A DNA stretch of 35,452 bases. Origin: Chloroflexota bacterium. GTDB lineage: Bacteria > Chloroflexota > UBA6077 > SHYK01. The stretch lies in NCBI GenBank assembly GCA_016202435.1, contig JACQOR010000030.1, forward strand, positions 1 through 35,452, given 5' to 3'. Below the pieces are notes generated by a model. It made no database searches. It saw only the letters and a program-made list of their open reading frames with translations, and was not told the origin of the DNA. The position numbers were made by a program, and so were the translations under genes. This document shows, one piece after another, positions 25,797-35,406 of this stretch (positions within the stretch are counted from its first letter, which is position 1; each line of letters starts with the position of its first letter).

Positions 25797-27248
25797 ATGT
25801 CGGCGATCCACTACGAGCCCGTAATCGGCCTCGAGACGCACGTTCAGCTACAGACCCGCAGCAAGATGTTTTGCAGCTGCAGCGCGGCCTACGCGGGTGC
25901 GGAGCCCAACACGCACGTCTGCCCGGTGTGCCTGGCCATGCCCGGAGTGCTTCCGGTCATGAACCGCCAGGCGGTCGAATACGCTCTACTCACCGGTCTG
26001 GCTCTGAACTGCCAGGTCCAGGAAGCGAGCAAGTTCGATCGCAAGAACTACCCCTACCCGGACCTCCTCAAGGGCTACCAGATCTCCCAATACGCCCTTC
26101 CGTTCAGCACGAACGGCTGGATGACCGTCGACGTCGACGGGACCACGACCCGGGTTGGCATCACCCGGGCCCACCTGGAAGAGGACACGGCGAAGCTGAT
26201 CCATCGGACAGAAGACGGCGCGCCCCGCAGCCTGATCGACGCCAACCGCTCCGGTGTGCCCCTCCTCGAGATCGTAAGCGAGCCGGACATCCGCTCCGCC
26301 GCGGAAGCCCGGGCTTACCTCCAAAAGTTGCGGCTCATCGTTCAGACACTGGGCGTCTCGACCGGCAACATGGAAGAAGGCGCCATGCGGTGCGACGTCA
26401 ATGTTTCCGTGCGACCGGCGGGCTCCGAGACGCTCGGGACGAAAGTCGAGGTCAAGAACCTGAACTCGGCGCGGTCGGTGCAACGGGCCATCGAGTATGA
26501 GATCGAGCGCCAGCGACGGGCCCTGGAGAAGGGTGACCGCGTGCTGCAGGAGACGCGCGGCTGGGACGACGACCGGGGAACCACAGTCTCGCAGCGGTCC
26601 AAGGAGGAAGCGCACGACTATCGGTACTTCCCTGAGCCCGATCTCCCGCCGGTCTTTGTCTCGGCGGAGTGGCTGGCAGACCTGCAAGCCCGGCTTCCTG
26701 AGCTCCCCGACCAGCGTCGCGAGCGCTACATGAAAGATCTCGAGCTGAACCGCTATGACGCGGTGCAGCTCACCTCATCGCTGAGCGTTTCCCGCTTCTT
26801 CGAGGAGGCGGTCAGGCTCTACCCGAACCCGAAAACGTTGGCGAACTGGATCCAGAGCGAGCTTTTCCGCCTATTGCACGAGCGGGACGCCGAAATCGAA
26901 GACCTCGCCATGGGCCCCGCGGACCTCGTCCAGCTCCTCAAACTCGAGGCGGAGGGCACGATCAGCCGCGCAACTGCCAAGCAAGTACTCGAGGAGATGG
27001 CTCGATCAGGGAAGGCGCCCGAGGCCATCGTCCGGGAGCGCGAGCTCCTGCAGATCAGCGACGCGGGTGAGCTGGAGCGAGCCGCAGCCGACGCGATCTC
27101 CGCGAACCCGCAGGCCGTCGCGGACTACCAGGCCGGCAAGCAGCAAGCCCTGGGGTTTCTCACGGGGCAGGTCATGCGCGCCACCCGCGGCAAGGCCAAC
27201 CCCGCCCTGGTCAACGAGATCCTGGAGCGCCATCTCCAGGAGGGCTAG
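25797..27248 (+). CDS. gatB: Aspartyl/glutamyl-tRNA(Asn/Gln) amidotransferase subunit B
   Basis: YEPVIGLETHVQLQTRSKMFCSCSAAYAGAEPNTHVCPVCLAMPGVLPVMN, DRKNYPYPDLLKGYQISQY, GQVMRATRGKANPALVNEIL. Confidence 0.97.
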   Translation: MSAIHYEPVIGLETHVQLQTRSKMFCSCSAAYAGAEPNTHVCPVCLAMPGVLPVMNRQAVEYALLTGLALNCQVQEASKFDRKNYPYPDLLKGYQISQYALPFSTNGWMTVDVDGTTTRVGITRAHLEEDTAKLIHRTEDGAPRSLIDANRSGVPLLEIVSEPDIRSAAEARAYLQKLRLIVQTLGVSTGNMEEGAMRCDVNVSVRPAGSETLGTKVEVKNLNSARSVQRAIEYEIERQRRALEKGDRVLQETRGWDDDRGTTVSQRSKEEAHDYRYFPEPDLPPVFVSAEWLADLQARLPELPDQRRERYMKDLELNRYDAVQLTSSLSVSRFFEEAVRLYPNPKTLANWIQSELFRLLHERDAEIEDLAMGPADLVQLLKLEAEGTISRATAKQVLEEMARSGKAPEAIVRERELLQISDAGELERAAADAISANPQAVADYQAGKQQALGFLTGQVMRATRGKANPALVNEILERHLQEG

Positions 27249-27387
27249 TGGGTGAAACCGAAATTCGCTGAACAAGTCCGTTCACCCTGAGTCGCCGCGA
27301 CAGTCCCCTCCCAGAGGGCCCGGGGGCAGAGCGCCGTTGACGCCCAGGGCCAAGAGTTCGAGTCCTTTACGGGTCCGGTGGACGCAA

Positions 27388-28134
27388 TCAGTCGATGGTT
27401 GCCGTGACGTCTAGCTCCAGAGTCAGCGCGTCCTCGAGGCTCAGGAGGACCGGGACCTGAGGGATCGGCATGCCGAAGTCAGTGATGTTCACCCGCGTGG
27501 ACGCGGTCGCCGTTAGCTGATTGCCGGCGATCTGACCGGTTCCGGCCCAGGCTACCGGGCGCGTGACGCCATGCACGTTGAGATCGCCGAGAAGCTGGAA
27601 GCCAAAGCTACCCGACGTCGGGGCTGGCCACGGGATGCCCTGCAGCTCACTCGGCACGAACTCCGCGTTCGGGAACCGGCTGGTTTGTAGCAGCTCGGAG
27701 CGGGCGAACCGGTCCCGTTGCCCTTCGTTGCTGGTGAGCTGACGGAGATCGACCGTGACCTTGGATTCCGCGGGCACGACCCGACCGGATTGATCCAACA
27801 CAATCACGCCGCTTACGGATCTCGCCCGGCCCACAGCCTCGGACGGCACCCGCACCCGGACGAGGACTTCCCGGGCACGATAGCGCGCCTCACTGCCCCC
27901 GGGCTGGATCGTGACCCGGATCCCGGCTGCGGACGCGGCGCCACCTGGAGCGCCGGCCCCGTCTGACTGGGCCGGCACTCCCCCGTCTGGCGCAGTTGCA
28001 GATGGGGTAGGGCGGCTTCGGGCACCCTGGGAGGCGGGCTGAGCACAGCCTGACGCCAAGAGTACAAGGATGGAAAGCAACGTCGTGAGCGTTGGCCCAG
28101 CGGGCGCGCCAACGGTTTGAGTGGCGGTGGGCAA
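27388..28134 (-). CDS. YceI family lipoprotein
   Basis: Lipobox LLASGC; VTVDLRQLTSNEGQRDRFARSELLQTSRFPNAEFVPSEL...GDLNVHGVTRPV...VNITDFGMPIPQVP. Confidence 0.9.
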   Translation of the reverse strand: MPTATQTVGAPAGPTLTTLLSILVLLASGCAQPASQGARSRPTPSATAPDGGVPAQSDGAGAPGGAASAAGIRVTIQPGGSEARYRAREVLVRVRVPSEAVGRARSVSGVIVLDQSGRVVPAESKVTVDLRQLTSNEGQRDRFARSELLQTSRFPNAEFVPSELQGIPWPAPTSGSFGFQLLGDLNVHGVTRPVAWAGTGQIAGNQLTATASTRVNITDFGMPIPQVPVLLSLEDALTLELDVTATID

Positions 28135-28321
28135 GTGTCCCTCCAGGGGGAGACAGAGATTTGGGGCAAGCGTGTGTTCCTGTCGATACTACGCGCCCGA
28201 CAGTCGACGGGAGCCGAGAGCGACTAAAAGCTCCATGAAAGCTCATCGCCCCGGAGTGGCAATAGCCATCTCGAATTGGAGAAAAGCCGCTACGCGGGTA
28301 CGGGACGGATGGTTCCGCCTG

Positions 28322-30412
28322 TTACGTTGGCTTGCTGGCCAGGGCTACCTGGTAGGGAACGTCCACAACCACCGTATTCGGACGAAAGAAGAGCGCGAGC
28401 TTGAGACGGAGAGCCGTCTGGTTGTGCAGCGGGTATTCCCAGAAATGATGCGGCACGTACTCCGACAGAACCACCGCGATTTGACGATCCGGCTCCTGCC
28501 TCCGCAGCGCGTCGACGTACGCGACGATGGGCTGCACCAGAGCCCGATACGGCGACTCCACCACCACCAATGGCATCGCCCCCACCCAGCGCTCGAAGCG
28601 TCGGCTCAGGGCGTCGCCATCGGCGGGATCATCGGTCACGTGCAACGCAACGACATTGGGAGACATCGTCCGGGCGAAAGCGAGAGCATGAAGCGCGGCG
28701 CGATCCACGCGGCCAACCGGGACTACGACATTTGGCGGCCGCGCTTGCGGCAGCTCGTCGCCTCGGTCCGGGGTGAGTGCATCTTCGACTTTCCAGTAGT
28801 GGGTTTGAATGGCCCACATGAGCCCGATGAGCGCCGGGATGAGCACCATGACCATCCAGGCCCCCAGGGCGAACTTGGACACGCCCACGACGACCATCAC
28901 CGTCCCCGTGGCCGTGGCTCCCAGGCCGTTTACTGCCGCGCGGTAGTGCCAGCCCGACTCGCGCAGCGTCCACCACCGGCGCACCAGACCGAGCTGACTC
29001 AGCGTGAAGGCCAGGAACACGCCGACTGTGTAGAGCGGGATGAGCCCGGTCACGCTTCCCCCGTAGGCGATGATCAGCAGGATCGAAAGCGCGGCCAGGA
29101 CCACGATGCCAGAGGTGAATGCCAGCCGGTCCCCGCGAGATTGGAAGGGCCGGGGTAGATACCGATCCCGGGCAAGAATGCTGGCCAGGCGGGGGAAGCC
29201 GTTGAAGGCGGTATTGGCGGCCAGGATTAGGAGCACCGCCGTCGAGAATTGAATGAGCAGGTAGTAAGGAGTACCGGTCCCGACAAGGGTTCGGGCGATC
29301 TGGCTGACGACCGTTTCCACCTCCTCGGGATCCGGGACAATGCCCAACTGCCCCGAGATGAAGCTCATCAGCAAGAAGATCGTGCCGAAGAGCGCGCCCA
29401 TGGCCACCAGGACGGCCTGGGCGTTGGGCACTTCGGGCGGCTTGAAGGCCGGGACGCCGTTGGAGACCGCCTCTGTGCCCGTCAGGGCGACCGAACCCGA
29501 AGCGAAGGCTCGCAGTACTAGCAGCAGGGCGAGTGGCTCGGCTCCGTGCCCTGTCATCCACTCCGGAGGAGCCGAATACTCCGGCAATGTGCCAGTAAAC
29601 GTCTGGAACGAGCCATACCCCAACAGACCCACCATGGCGATCACATAGACGTAGGTCGGAGCCGCAAGGATATTTCCAGATTCGCGGACCCCGCGCAGGT
29701 TCAGGATCGTCATGACCACCACCACGGCAGCCGAGATGGCCACCCGCTGGCTGAAGAGTTCGGGAAACGCCGAAGTGATGGCCGCGGTGCCCGCGGAGAC
29801 CGAGACCGCGACGGTGAGTATGTAATCGGTGAGCAGCGCCGCCGCCGCTGCCAAACCCGCCAGGCGCCCAAGATTCTCGTGGGCCACCACGTAGCTGCCG
29901 CCCCCATTGGGGTACGCACGAATGACCTCGCGGTAGCTCGTGACGACGATGGCGAGAATCACGACGATGGCGATGGTGAGCGGCATGGTGAGGAAGAGGG
30001 CGCTGAAACCGGCCAGGATGAGGACCCGCATGACTTCCTCGGTGGCATACGCCGAAGAAGAGATGTTGTCCGAGGCGAAGACGGCCAGGCCCTTGAGCTT
30101 GCCGAGCCGCTCTTCGATCTCCAAGTCGCTGGGGATGCGCCGACCGATCAGGATCCGCCGAGCGAGATCAGCTGCTCGCCCGCCTACACTCCTGGGCTTG
30201 AGGACTTGCTCCGTGGCGACCAGATGGCCGGAAGGTGGTCGGCTGAACTCACGGATCGCGGGCCGGACGATGCGCACGTAGCGAGTGCCCGGCAGGCGGC
30301 CGTGGACGATACGAACCTCCTCCGCGTCAGGGGCGAACCAGTGGCTCCGGGCGTCGCTCCCGCCAGCCTCAACCCCCGGGCGCGTATCTTCGCCGCCGTT
30401 CTCTTTTGCCAT
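28322..30412 (-). CDS. APC superfamily permease, KimA/YdaO-like potassium transporter (copy 2 in transcription order)
   Basis: GKLKGLAVFASDNISSSAYATEEVMRVLILAG...SYREVIRAYPNGGGSYVVAHENLGRLAG...ILTVAVSVSAGTAAITSAFPEL... and a C-terminal soluble domain (VVVPVGRVDRAALHALAFARTMSPNVVALHVTDD...LHNQTALRLKLALFFRPNTVVVDVPYQ), as in Bacillus KimA. Confidence 0.85.
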   Translation of the reverse strand: MAKENGGEDTRPGVEAGGSDARSHWFAPDAEEVRIVHGRLPGTRYVRIVRPAIREFSRPPSGHLVATEQVLKPRSVGGRAADLARRILIGRRIPSDLEIEERLGKLKGLAVFASDNISSSAYATEEVMRVLILAGFSALFLTMPLTIAIVVILAIVVTSYREVIRAYPNGGGSYVVAHENLGRLAGLAAAAALLTDYILTVAVSVSAGTAAITSAFPELFSQRVAISAAVVVVMTILNLRGVRESGNILAAPTYVYVIAMVGLLGYGSFQTFTGTLPEYSAPPEWMTGHGAEPLALLLVLRAFASGSVALTGTEAVSNGVPAFKPPEVPNAQAVLVAMGALFGTIFLLMSFISGQLGIVPDPEEVETVVSQIARTLVGTGTPYYLLIQFSTAVLLILAANTAFNGFPRLASILARDRYLPRPFQSRGDRLAFTSGIVVLAALSILLIIAYGGSVTGLIPLYTVGVFLAFTLSQLGLVRRWWTLRESGWHYRAAVNGLGATATGTVMVVVGVSKFALGAWMVMVLIPALIGLMWAIQTHYWKVEDALTPDRGDELPQARPPNVVVPVGRVDRAALHALAFARTMSPNVVALHVTDDPADGDALSRRFERWVGAMPLVVVESPYRALVQPIVAYVDALRRQEPDRQIAVVLSEYVPHHFWEYPLHNQTALRLKLALFFRPNTVVVDVPYQVALASKPT

Positions 30413-30612
30413 GCGACTCCCCTCAGTGAGCCTATGGCTATTCTCGACGGCCTTTGCTCAACGGCTGGTCAACGCGGCATGGCACCACGTCTCAATAAGA
30501 AGTCAAGAAACGAAGGGGCGAGTTTCCGACGCACCCTGCATGATGGCGCGTCGCGTTGGCAAGGTGGGGTCGGGCCGCAACGGCTGCCCAGATCGCCTGC
30601 CCGGCGAGGCGA

Positions 30613-32760
30613 TCAACGCGCGGCTGCGGGCGTCTCCTGCTCCTCGGAAAGGTGATAGGGAACATCGGCAACCACGACGCCCGGCCGAAAGAAGAGGGAG
30701 AGCTTGAGTCGCAGCGCCGTCTGATTGTGGAGGACATGCTCCCAAAAGTGTCGCGGAACAAACTCGGCCAGCACCACCACGATGAGCTCGTCGGGGTACT
30801 GCCGACGCACTGCCTCAATGTACGCGAGCAGCGGTGAGATCAGCGCCCGGAAGGGAGACTCGACGATGATGAGTTCGACGTCGCCACCGGACCGCTCCCA
30901 GCGCTGCTTCATTCCCTCCGCCTCGGCGGGGTCGTCGGTCACGTGCACCGCCCGCACCTCAGGGGAAATGGACTTCGCGAAGGAGAGCGCCTGGAGCGTC
31001 GGCCGGTCGAGTCGCGCGATCGGCACGATGACCACTGGCGCTCGCGACTCAGGCACTGTCACGTTTGGCCATCCGGGCGTGAGCGCATCCTCGACCCGGC
31101 GGTAGTGGCTCTGGATCGCCCACATGAACGCGATCAGGACGGGGATCGCCACCAGGACCATCCAGGCGCCCAGCGCAAACTTTGAGACTCCCACGATGAT
31201 CAGAACGACACCCGTCGCGAGCGCCCCGAATCCGTTCAGGAACGATCGAGCCTTCCAGCCGCTCTCGCTTTCTCGGAGCTGCCACCAATGCCGGACGAGA
31301 CCCATCTGGCTCAGGGTAAAGGCCAGGAATACGCCGACGGTATAGAGCGGGATCAAGCCGGCCACACTTCCCTCATAAGCGGCTATCAGGGCTGCGCCCG
31401 CCGCGGCCAGGACGACGATTCCCGTCGTGAAGGCGAGACGGTCGCCGCGGCTCTGGAACTGGCGAGGGAGATAGCGGTCCTTGGCAAGGATGCTCGCCAG
31501 CCGGGGGAAGCCGTTGAAGGCGGTGTTGGCGGCGAGGAGCAAGAGCACGGCGGTGGCGAACTGGATCAGCAGGTAGTAGGGCGTTCCGCCGCCCACCAGC
31601 GTCCGTGTCATCTGACTCACGACGGTCTCGGCCTCGTGCGGATCGGGAACGATTCCCATCCGGCCGGAGAGGAAGCTCATGCCCAGGAAGATCGTCGCAA
31701 AGAGGGTACCCATCATGACGAGAATCGCCTGGGCGTTGGGCACTTCCGGCCGCCGGAACGACGGAACGCTATCCGCGACCGCCTCCGTTCCAGTGAGCGC
31801 CACGGACCCGGAAGCGAAAGCGCGAAGGACGAGAAGCAACGCGAGTGGCTCGGCTCCATGAGACTCAAGCCACTCGGGCGGAGCGGAGTACTCTGGCAGC
31901 GTGCCCATGAAAAGACGGAGGAGCCCGAACCCCAGGAGACCGAGTATCGAAAGCACGTAGACATAGACGGGGGCAGCGAAAATACTGCCCGACTCTCGGA
32001 TCCCCCGCAGATTGAGGACCGTCATCACCACCACGACGCCGACGGCTATCTGAACCTTGTTTTCGAGCAACCCTGGGAACGCGGACGTGATGGCGGAAGT
32101 ACCGGCCGAGATCGATACGGCGACGGTCAAGGTGTAGTCGGTGAGGAGGGCGGCGGCCGCGGTCATCCCGGCTAGCTTGCCGAGATTCTCGTGGGCCACC
32201 ACGTAGCTGCCGCCGCCCTGCGGGTAGGCTCGGATCACCTCCCGGTAGCTGATAACGACGATGGCCAGGATGGTGACGACCGCCAGGGTGATAGGCATGG
32301 CCAGGGTCAGCGCCGCCACTCCGGCGAGCACCAGCACGCGCATCGTCTCTTCGGTCGCGTACGCGGACGACGAAATATTGTCTGAAGCGAAAACCGCCAG
32401 GCCCTTGACCTTGCCTAGGCGCTCCTCGCCTTCGAACTCACTCCGAATCCGCGATCCGATGAGGAATCGGCGCAGCAGATCGGCGGCTCCCCCGATGAAC
32501 CCTTTGGGTGCCAGCACTCGCTCGGTAGCAACGAGGTAGCCGGGCGTTTGTCGACTGAACTCCCGCGCCCTGGGGCGTACGATGCGGACGTAACGGGTTC
32601 CGGGAAGGCGACCGCGAACGACACTGACGTCCTCGCCTTCGGTATCGACCCAGTGCTCTTCGACACGGCCCTGAGCGCCGTCGGCCGACGGAGTGACCGG
32701 TAGTTGTCGATTGCGCTCCCGCCGGACGCGGTTCCTGCCGGGAGGGTCGTTGGCAGACAT
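30613..32760 (-). CDS. APC superfamily permease, KimA/YdaO-like potassium transporter (copy 1 in transcription order)
   Basis: VKGLAVFASDNISSSAYATEETMRVLVLAG...AYPQGGGSYVVAHENLGKLAG...; same C-terminal domain ending LHNQTALRLKLSLFFRPGVVVADVPYHL. Confidence 0.85.
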   Translation of the reverse strand: MSANDPPGRNRVRRERNRQLPVTPSADGAQGRVEEHWVDTEGEDVSVVRGRLPGTRYVRIVRPRAREFSRQTPGYLVATERVLAPKGFIGGAADLLRRFLIGSRIRSEFEGEERLGKVKGLAVFASDNISSSAYATEETMRVLVLAGVAALTLAMPITLAVVTILAIVVISYREVIRAYPQGGGSYVVAHENLGKLAGMTAAAALLTDYTLTVAVSISAGTSAITSAFPGLLENKVQIAVGVVVVMTVLNLRGIRESGSIFAAPVYVYVLSILGLLGFGLLRLFMGTLPEYSAPPEWLESHGAEPLALLLVLRAFASGSVALTGTEAVADSVPSFRRPEVPNAQAILVMMGTLFATIFLGMSFLSGRMGIVPDPHEAETVVSQMTRTLVGGGTPYYLLIQFATAVLLLLAANTAFNGFPRLASILAKDRYLPRQFQSRGDRLAFTTGIVVLAAAGAALIAAYEGSVAGLIPLYTVGVFLAFTLSQMGLVRHWWQLRESESGWKARSFLNGFGALATGVVLIIVGVSKFALGAWMVLVAIPVLIAFMWAIQSHYRRVEDALTPGWPNVTVPESRAPVVIVPIARLDRPTLQALSFAKSISPEVRAVHVTDDPAEAEGMKQRWERSGGDVELIIVESPFRALISPLLAYIEAVRRQYPDELIVVVLAEFVPRHFWEHVLHNQTALRLKLSLFFRPGVVVADVPYHLSEEQETPAAAR

Positions 32761-32863
32761 ATCAACGTAGTGTCAACAAAAGCCGGGGAAAACTCAACAG
32801 AAACTTGAAACTCGGGAGAACTCGTGGTGGGGCCGCCTGGGACTGATTCGGTTTGGGCTTATG

Positions 32864-33568
32864 CTAATCCTCTTGGGCGAGCAACCGGTAGCCGACCCCG
32901 GGAACGGTCGTCAGGTACCGGGGATGGCGCGGGTCAGGCTCCAGCTTCTTCCGCAATCTCGCCATGTAGACGTGAAGATAGTGCTCCTCCGAGCCGTATT
33001 CCGGGCCCCACACCTGCTGGAGCAACATCCGGTCCGTGAGGACGCGGTTTGGGTAGCGGATGAATGCTTTGAGCAAGTCGAATTCGTTCGGCGTGAGATG
33101 CACCTCCGCGCCTTCGACGCTCACGAGCCGCCTCCCCAGGTCTACCGTGAAGTCGCCCGTACGGAAAACCGCCTCCGCCCCACCGGATGGCCCGGCCGCG
33201 TGCCGCAGCGCAACGCGCACCCGGGCCAGCAGCTCATCGACGCCAAAGGGCTTCGTGAGGTAGTCATCCGCACCGAGGTCGAGCGCGGCAACCTTGTCCC
33301 GCTCGGTCTCGCGCACCGAGAGCACGATGATCGGCGTTGCAGACCGCTTGCGAATCTCGCGGATCACATCGAGCCCGTCCAGATCGGGAAGTCCCAGGTC
33401 TAGCAAGATGACGTCGGGTTGTCCGTGAGCCGCCCGTTCCAGGGCCTGGAGACCTGACTCCGCCGTCTCGACCTGCCAGCCGTGGCCCATCAAGACGGTC
33501 CGAACCGCTCGGAGGATCGCGGTTTCGTCGTCGACGACGAGAACCTTAGCTCCGTTCGGCGCGGTCAC
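32864..33568 (-). CDS. kdpE: OmpR-family response regulator, KdpE-like
   Basis: VLVVDDETAILRAVRTVLMGHGWQVETAESGLQALERAAHGQPDVILLDLGLPDLDGLDVIREIRKRSATPIIVLSVRETERDKVAALDLGADDYLTKPFGVDELLARVRVALRH; HYLHVYMARLRKKLEPDPRHPRYLTTVPGVGYRL. Confidence 0.92.
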   Translation of the reverse strand: MTAPNGAKVLVVDDETAILRAVRTVLMGHGWQVETAESGLQALERAAHGQPDVILLDLGLPDLDGLDVIREIRKRSATPIIVLSVRETERDKVAALDLGADDYLTKPFGVDELLARVRVALRHAAGPSGGAEAVFRTGDFTVDLGRRLVSVEGAEVHLTPNEFDLLKAFIRYPNRVLTDRMLLQQVWGPEYGSEEHYLHVYMARLRKKLEPDPRHPRYLTTVPGVGYRLLAQED

Positions 33569-35193
33569 CGGGTCACTTCAGGCAGGGACGCATGGGCGAT
33601 GGGCAGGTGAAACTTGAAGGAGGCGCCCCCTTGAGGACGGTTCTCGCACCAGATGCGGCCGCCGTTCGCCTGGACAAACCCGCGGGCAACCGCGAGGCCA
33701 AGGCCGGTACCCGCGGCCCTGGTCGCTCCCTGACCGCGATAGAAGGGGTCGAAAAGCCGCGGCAGCGCATTTTCTGGAATTCCAGGGCCGCGATCCGCCA
33801 CCTCAACTTCAACGGCATCGCCCACCGACCGCGCACTGATCGCGATGGGCGTTCCGTGCGCCGAGTACTTGGTCGCGTTCTCAATAAGATTGAAGAGCAC
33901 CTGCTGAATCTGCACGTAGTCGAGTAGCACCGGCGGGAGGGTCGGGTCGATGTCCAGGACCAGATCCCCGAGGTGCGGGCCAAGCACAAGTGCGCCCACG
34001 ACATCATCGATGAGCGCGCCGACATCGTGCCAGGAGCGCTCGGGCTTGAGGCTCCCACTCTCGATGCGCGAAACGTCGAGCAGATTGCCCACGATTCCAT
34101 TCAGGCGCTGCGCCTCATGCTCGATCGCCTCGGCCAGCTCCCTCCGCTCATCATCGGACCAGGCTATCTCCTGCTGTCGCAAACTGCCCGCGGATGCAAC
34201 GATCGAAGCCAGCGGGGTTCTCAGGTCGTGCGAGACCGCGTGGAGGAGCGCACTCTTGGTCTCGTCCGTCCGACGAAGAATCTCCGCTTCCGTGGCTTCC
34301 TCGCCCAGTCGAATGCGTTCGACTGCCGATCCGAGCTGCGCCGCGACGGCCGAAAGGAGACGGTCGTCCGCTTCCCCGAAGCGAGTCGCACGGCTCGGAC
34401 GGACGAGCAGCAGGCTTCCAACCCGCCGACCCAGCACGGTGATCGGCACGATCAGGAGCCGCTCGTTCGCGATCACGGGCTCGCCCCCCGGCGCTTGCGG
34501 TCGAATGATCCGAACCCACCGGCTTGGAACGCTGGGCTGCCCAACGCCCGCGCCACCGGCCTCTCCGAAGACTTCGGTCGGCACCGCCGCCATCGGGTTC
34601 GCGTGTCGCAAGGATGTGGCCTCGCCCGCGGCAGCGCGAGCTTCCAGTGGTCCGTCGCTCACCTCGATGACCGCGGCTGACAGACGCAGATCGCGCCGCA
34701 GTTGATTGGCTAGCGCTTTCAGGGCACCAGCCAGGTCTGGCTCCGCCATCAAGCGAGCGACGTTGTAGAGCGCGTTCGCCTCACGCTCCCGGTGACCGGC
34801 CTCCTCGGCCCGGCGCCGCTGGCCGGCCGCAAGCTGGCCGGTCACGACCGCGGTAAGCAGGAACAGGATCAGACTTACCCATTCACCGGGATCGGCGACG
34901 GTAAGCGTGTGAACGGGCTCGACAAAGAACCAGTTAAAGGTCACAAACGCCGAGAGCGAGGCCAGGACGGCGGGACCACGACCGAACGCGCTTGCCGTGG
35001 CTAAGACCGCGAGCAGATAGAGAATCGAAACGTTCGCAAGCTGGCTCCGCCCGCCGAGGAGCCCGATCAGCCAACTGACGGCTGCCACGGTCAGTAGGGC
35101 GAAGGCGTAGCCGAAGGCTGGCAGATGGAGGATCTGTGACTCCGTTCGGAGCGCTGCCAGGTTCGGGACGGTTGGGATGCCCACAAGAAACAT
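33565..35193 (-). CDS. KdpD-like sensor histidine kinase lacking the N-terminal KdpD/USP region
   Basis: DUF4118-type TM segment (LYLLAVLATASAFGRGPAVLASLSAFVTFNWFFVEPVHTLTVADPGEWVSLILFLLTAVVTGQLA), GAF-like region, HisKA SALLHAVSHDLRTPLASIVASAGSL, HATPase; 4-bp overlap with kdpE. Confidence 0.9.
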   Translation of the reverse strand: MFLVGIPTVPNLAALRTESQILHLPAFGYAFALLTVAAVSWLIGLLGGRSQLANVSILYLLAVLATASAFGRGPAVLASLSAFVTFNWFFVEPVHTLTVADPGEWVSLILFLLTAVVTGQLAAGQRRRAEEAGHREREANALYNVARLMAEPDLAGALKALANQLRRDLRLSAAVIEVSDGPLEARAAAGEATSLRHANPMAAVPTEVFGEAGGAGVGQPSVPSRWVRIIRPQAPGGEPVIANERLLIVPITVLGRRVGSLLLVRPSRATRFGEADDRLLSAVAAQLGSAVERIRLGEEATEAEILRRTDETKSALLHAVSHDLRTPLASIVASAGSLRQQEIAWSDDERRELAEAIEHEAQRLNGIVGNLLDVSRIESGSLKPERSWHDVGALIDDVVGALVLGPHLGDLVLDIDPTLPPVLLDYVQIQQVLFNLIENATKYSAHGTPIAISARSVGDAVEVEVADRGPGIPENALPRLFDPFYRGQGATRAAGTGLGLAVARGFVQANGGRIWCENRPQGGASFKFHLPIAHASLPEVTR

Positions 35194-35275
35194 TATCGGG
35201 GTTCAGTATCTGGGTTGAGTTTGCCCTAGATCGCGTGTTCCGCTTAGGATCAGTCCCAATAGCATGATAGGCAAC

Positions 35276-35318
35276 CCTGGTGACGCCAGGCGGGGCGCCA
35301 CACCCGTTATCAGGTGGC
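35276..35318 (+). ncRNA. Candidate riboswitch-like leader: hairpin followed by H-type pseudoknot
   Basis: cctgg(35276-35280)/ccagg(35286-35290); cggg(35291-35294)/cccg(35303-35306); gccac(35297-35301)/gtggc(35314-35318). The last two helices interleave as an H-type pseudoknot, just upstream of an intrinsic terminator and a gene start. Confidence 0.42.
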
Positions 35319-35325
35319 TAGGTGG

Positions 35326-35351
35326 AGACGGCAACGGTGCCGTCTTTTTTT
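35326..35351 (+). terminator. Intrinsic terminator in the 5' leader of the rightmost gene
   Basis: agacggca-acgg-tgccgtct, 8 bp perfect stem, followed by a T7 run (35345-35351). Confidence 0.9.
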
Positions 35352-35406
35352 GTGAGTCGCTTGTCCCAGAGAGAAGGGCGGCTTCAGAAACCGTGGGGAC
35401 CAGCTA

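Noticed and set aside
27250-27287. Inverted repeat gggtgaa/ttcaccc after gatB
   Set aside because: 7-bp arms with a 24-nt loop and no T-tract; too weak to call a terminator.
29546-30655. Long + strand ORF (369 aa), and similar at 31288-32175
   Set aside because: Antisense to the KimA-like genes, composition dominated by R/D/H/G typical of shadow frames.
35265-35340. SAM-I/SAM-IV riboswitch because of GGCAACC
   Set aside because: No kink-turn/P2 sequence (AUCAAGAG...GGAGGGA) upstream and helices do not match the S-box arrangement.
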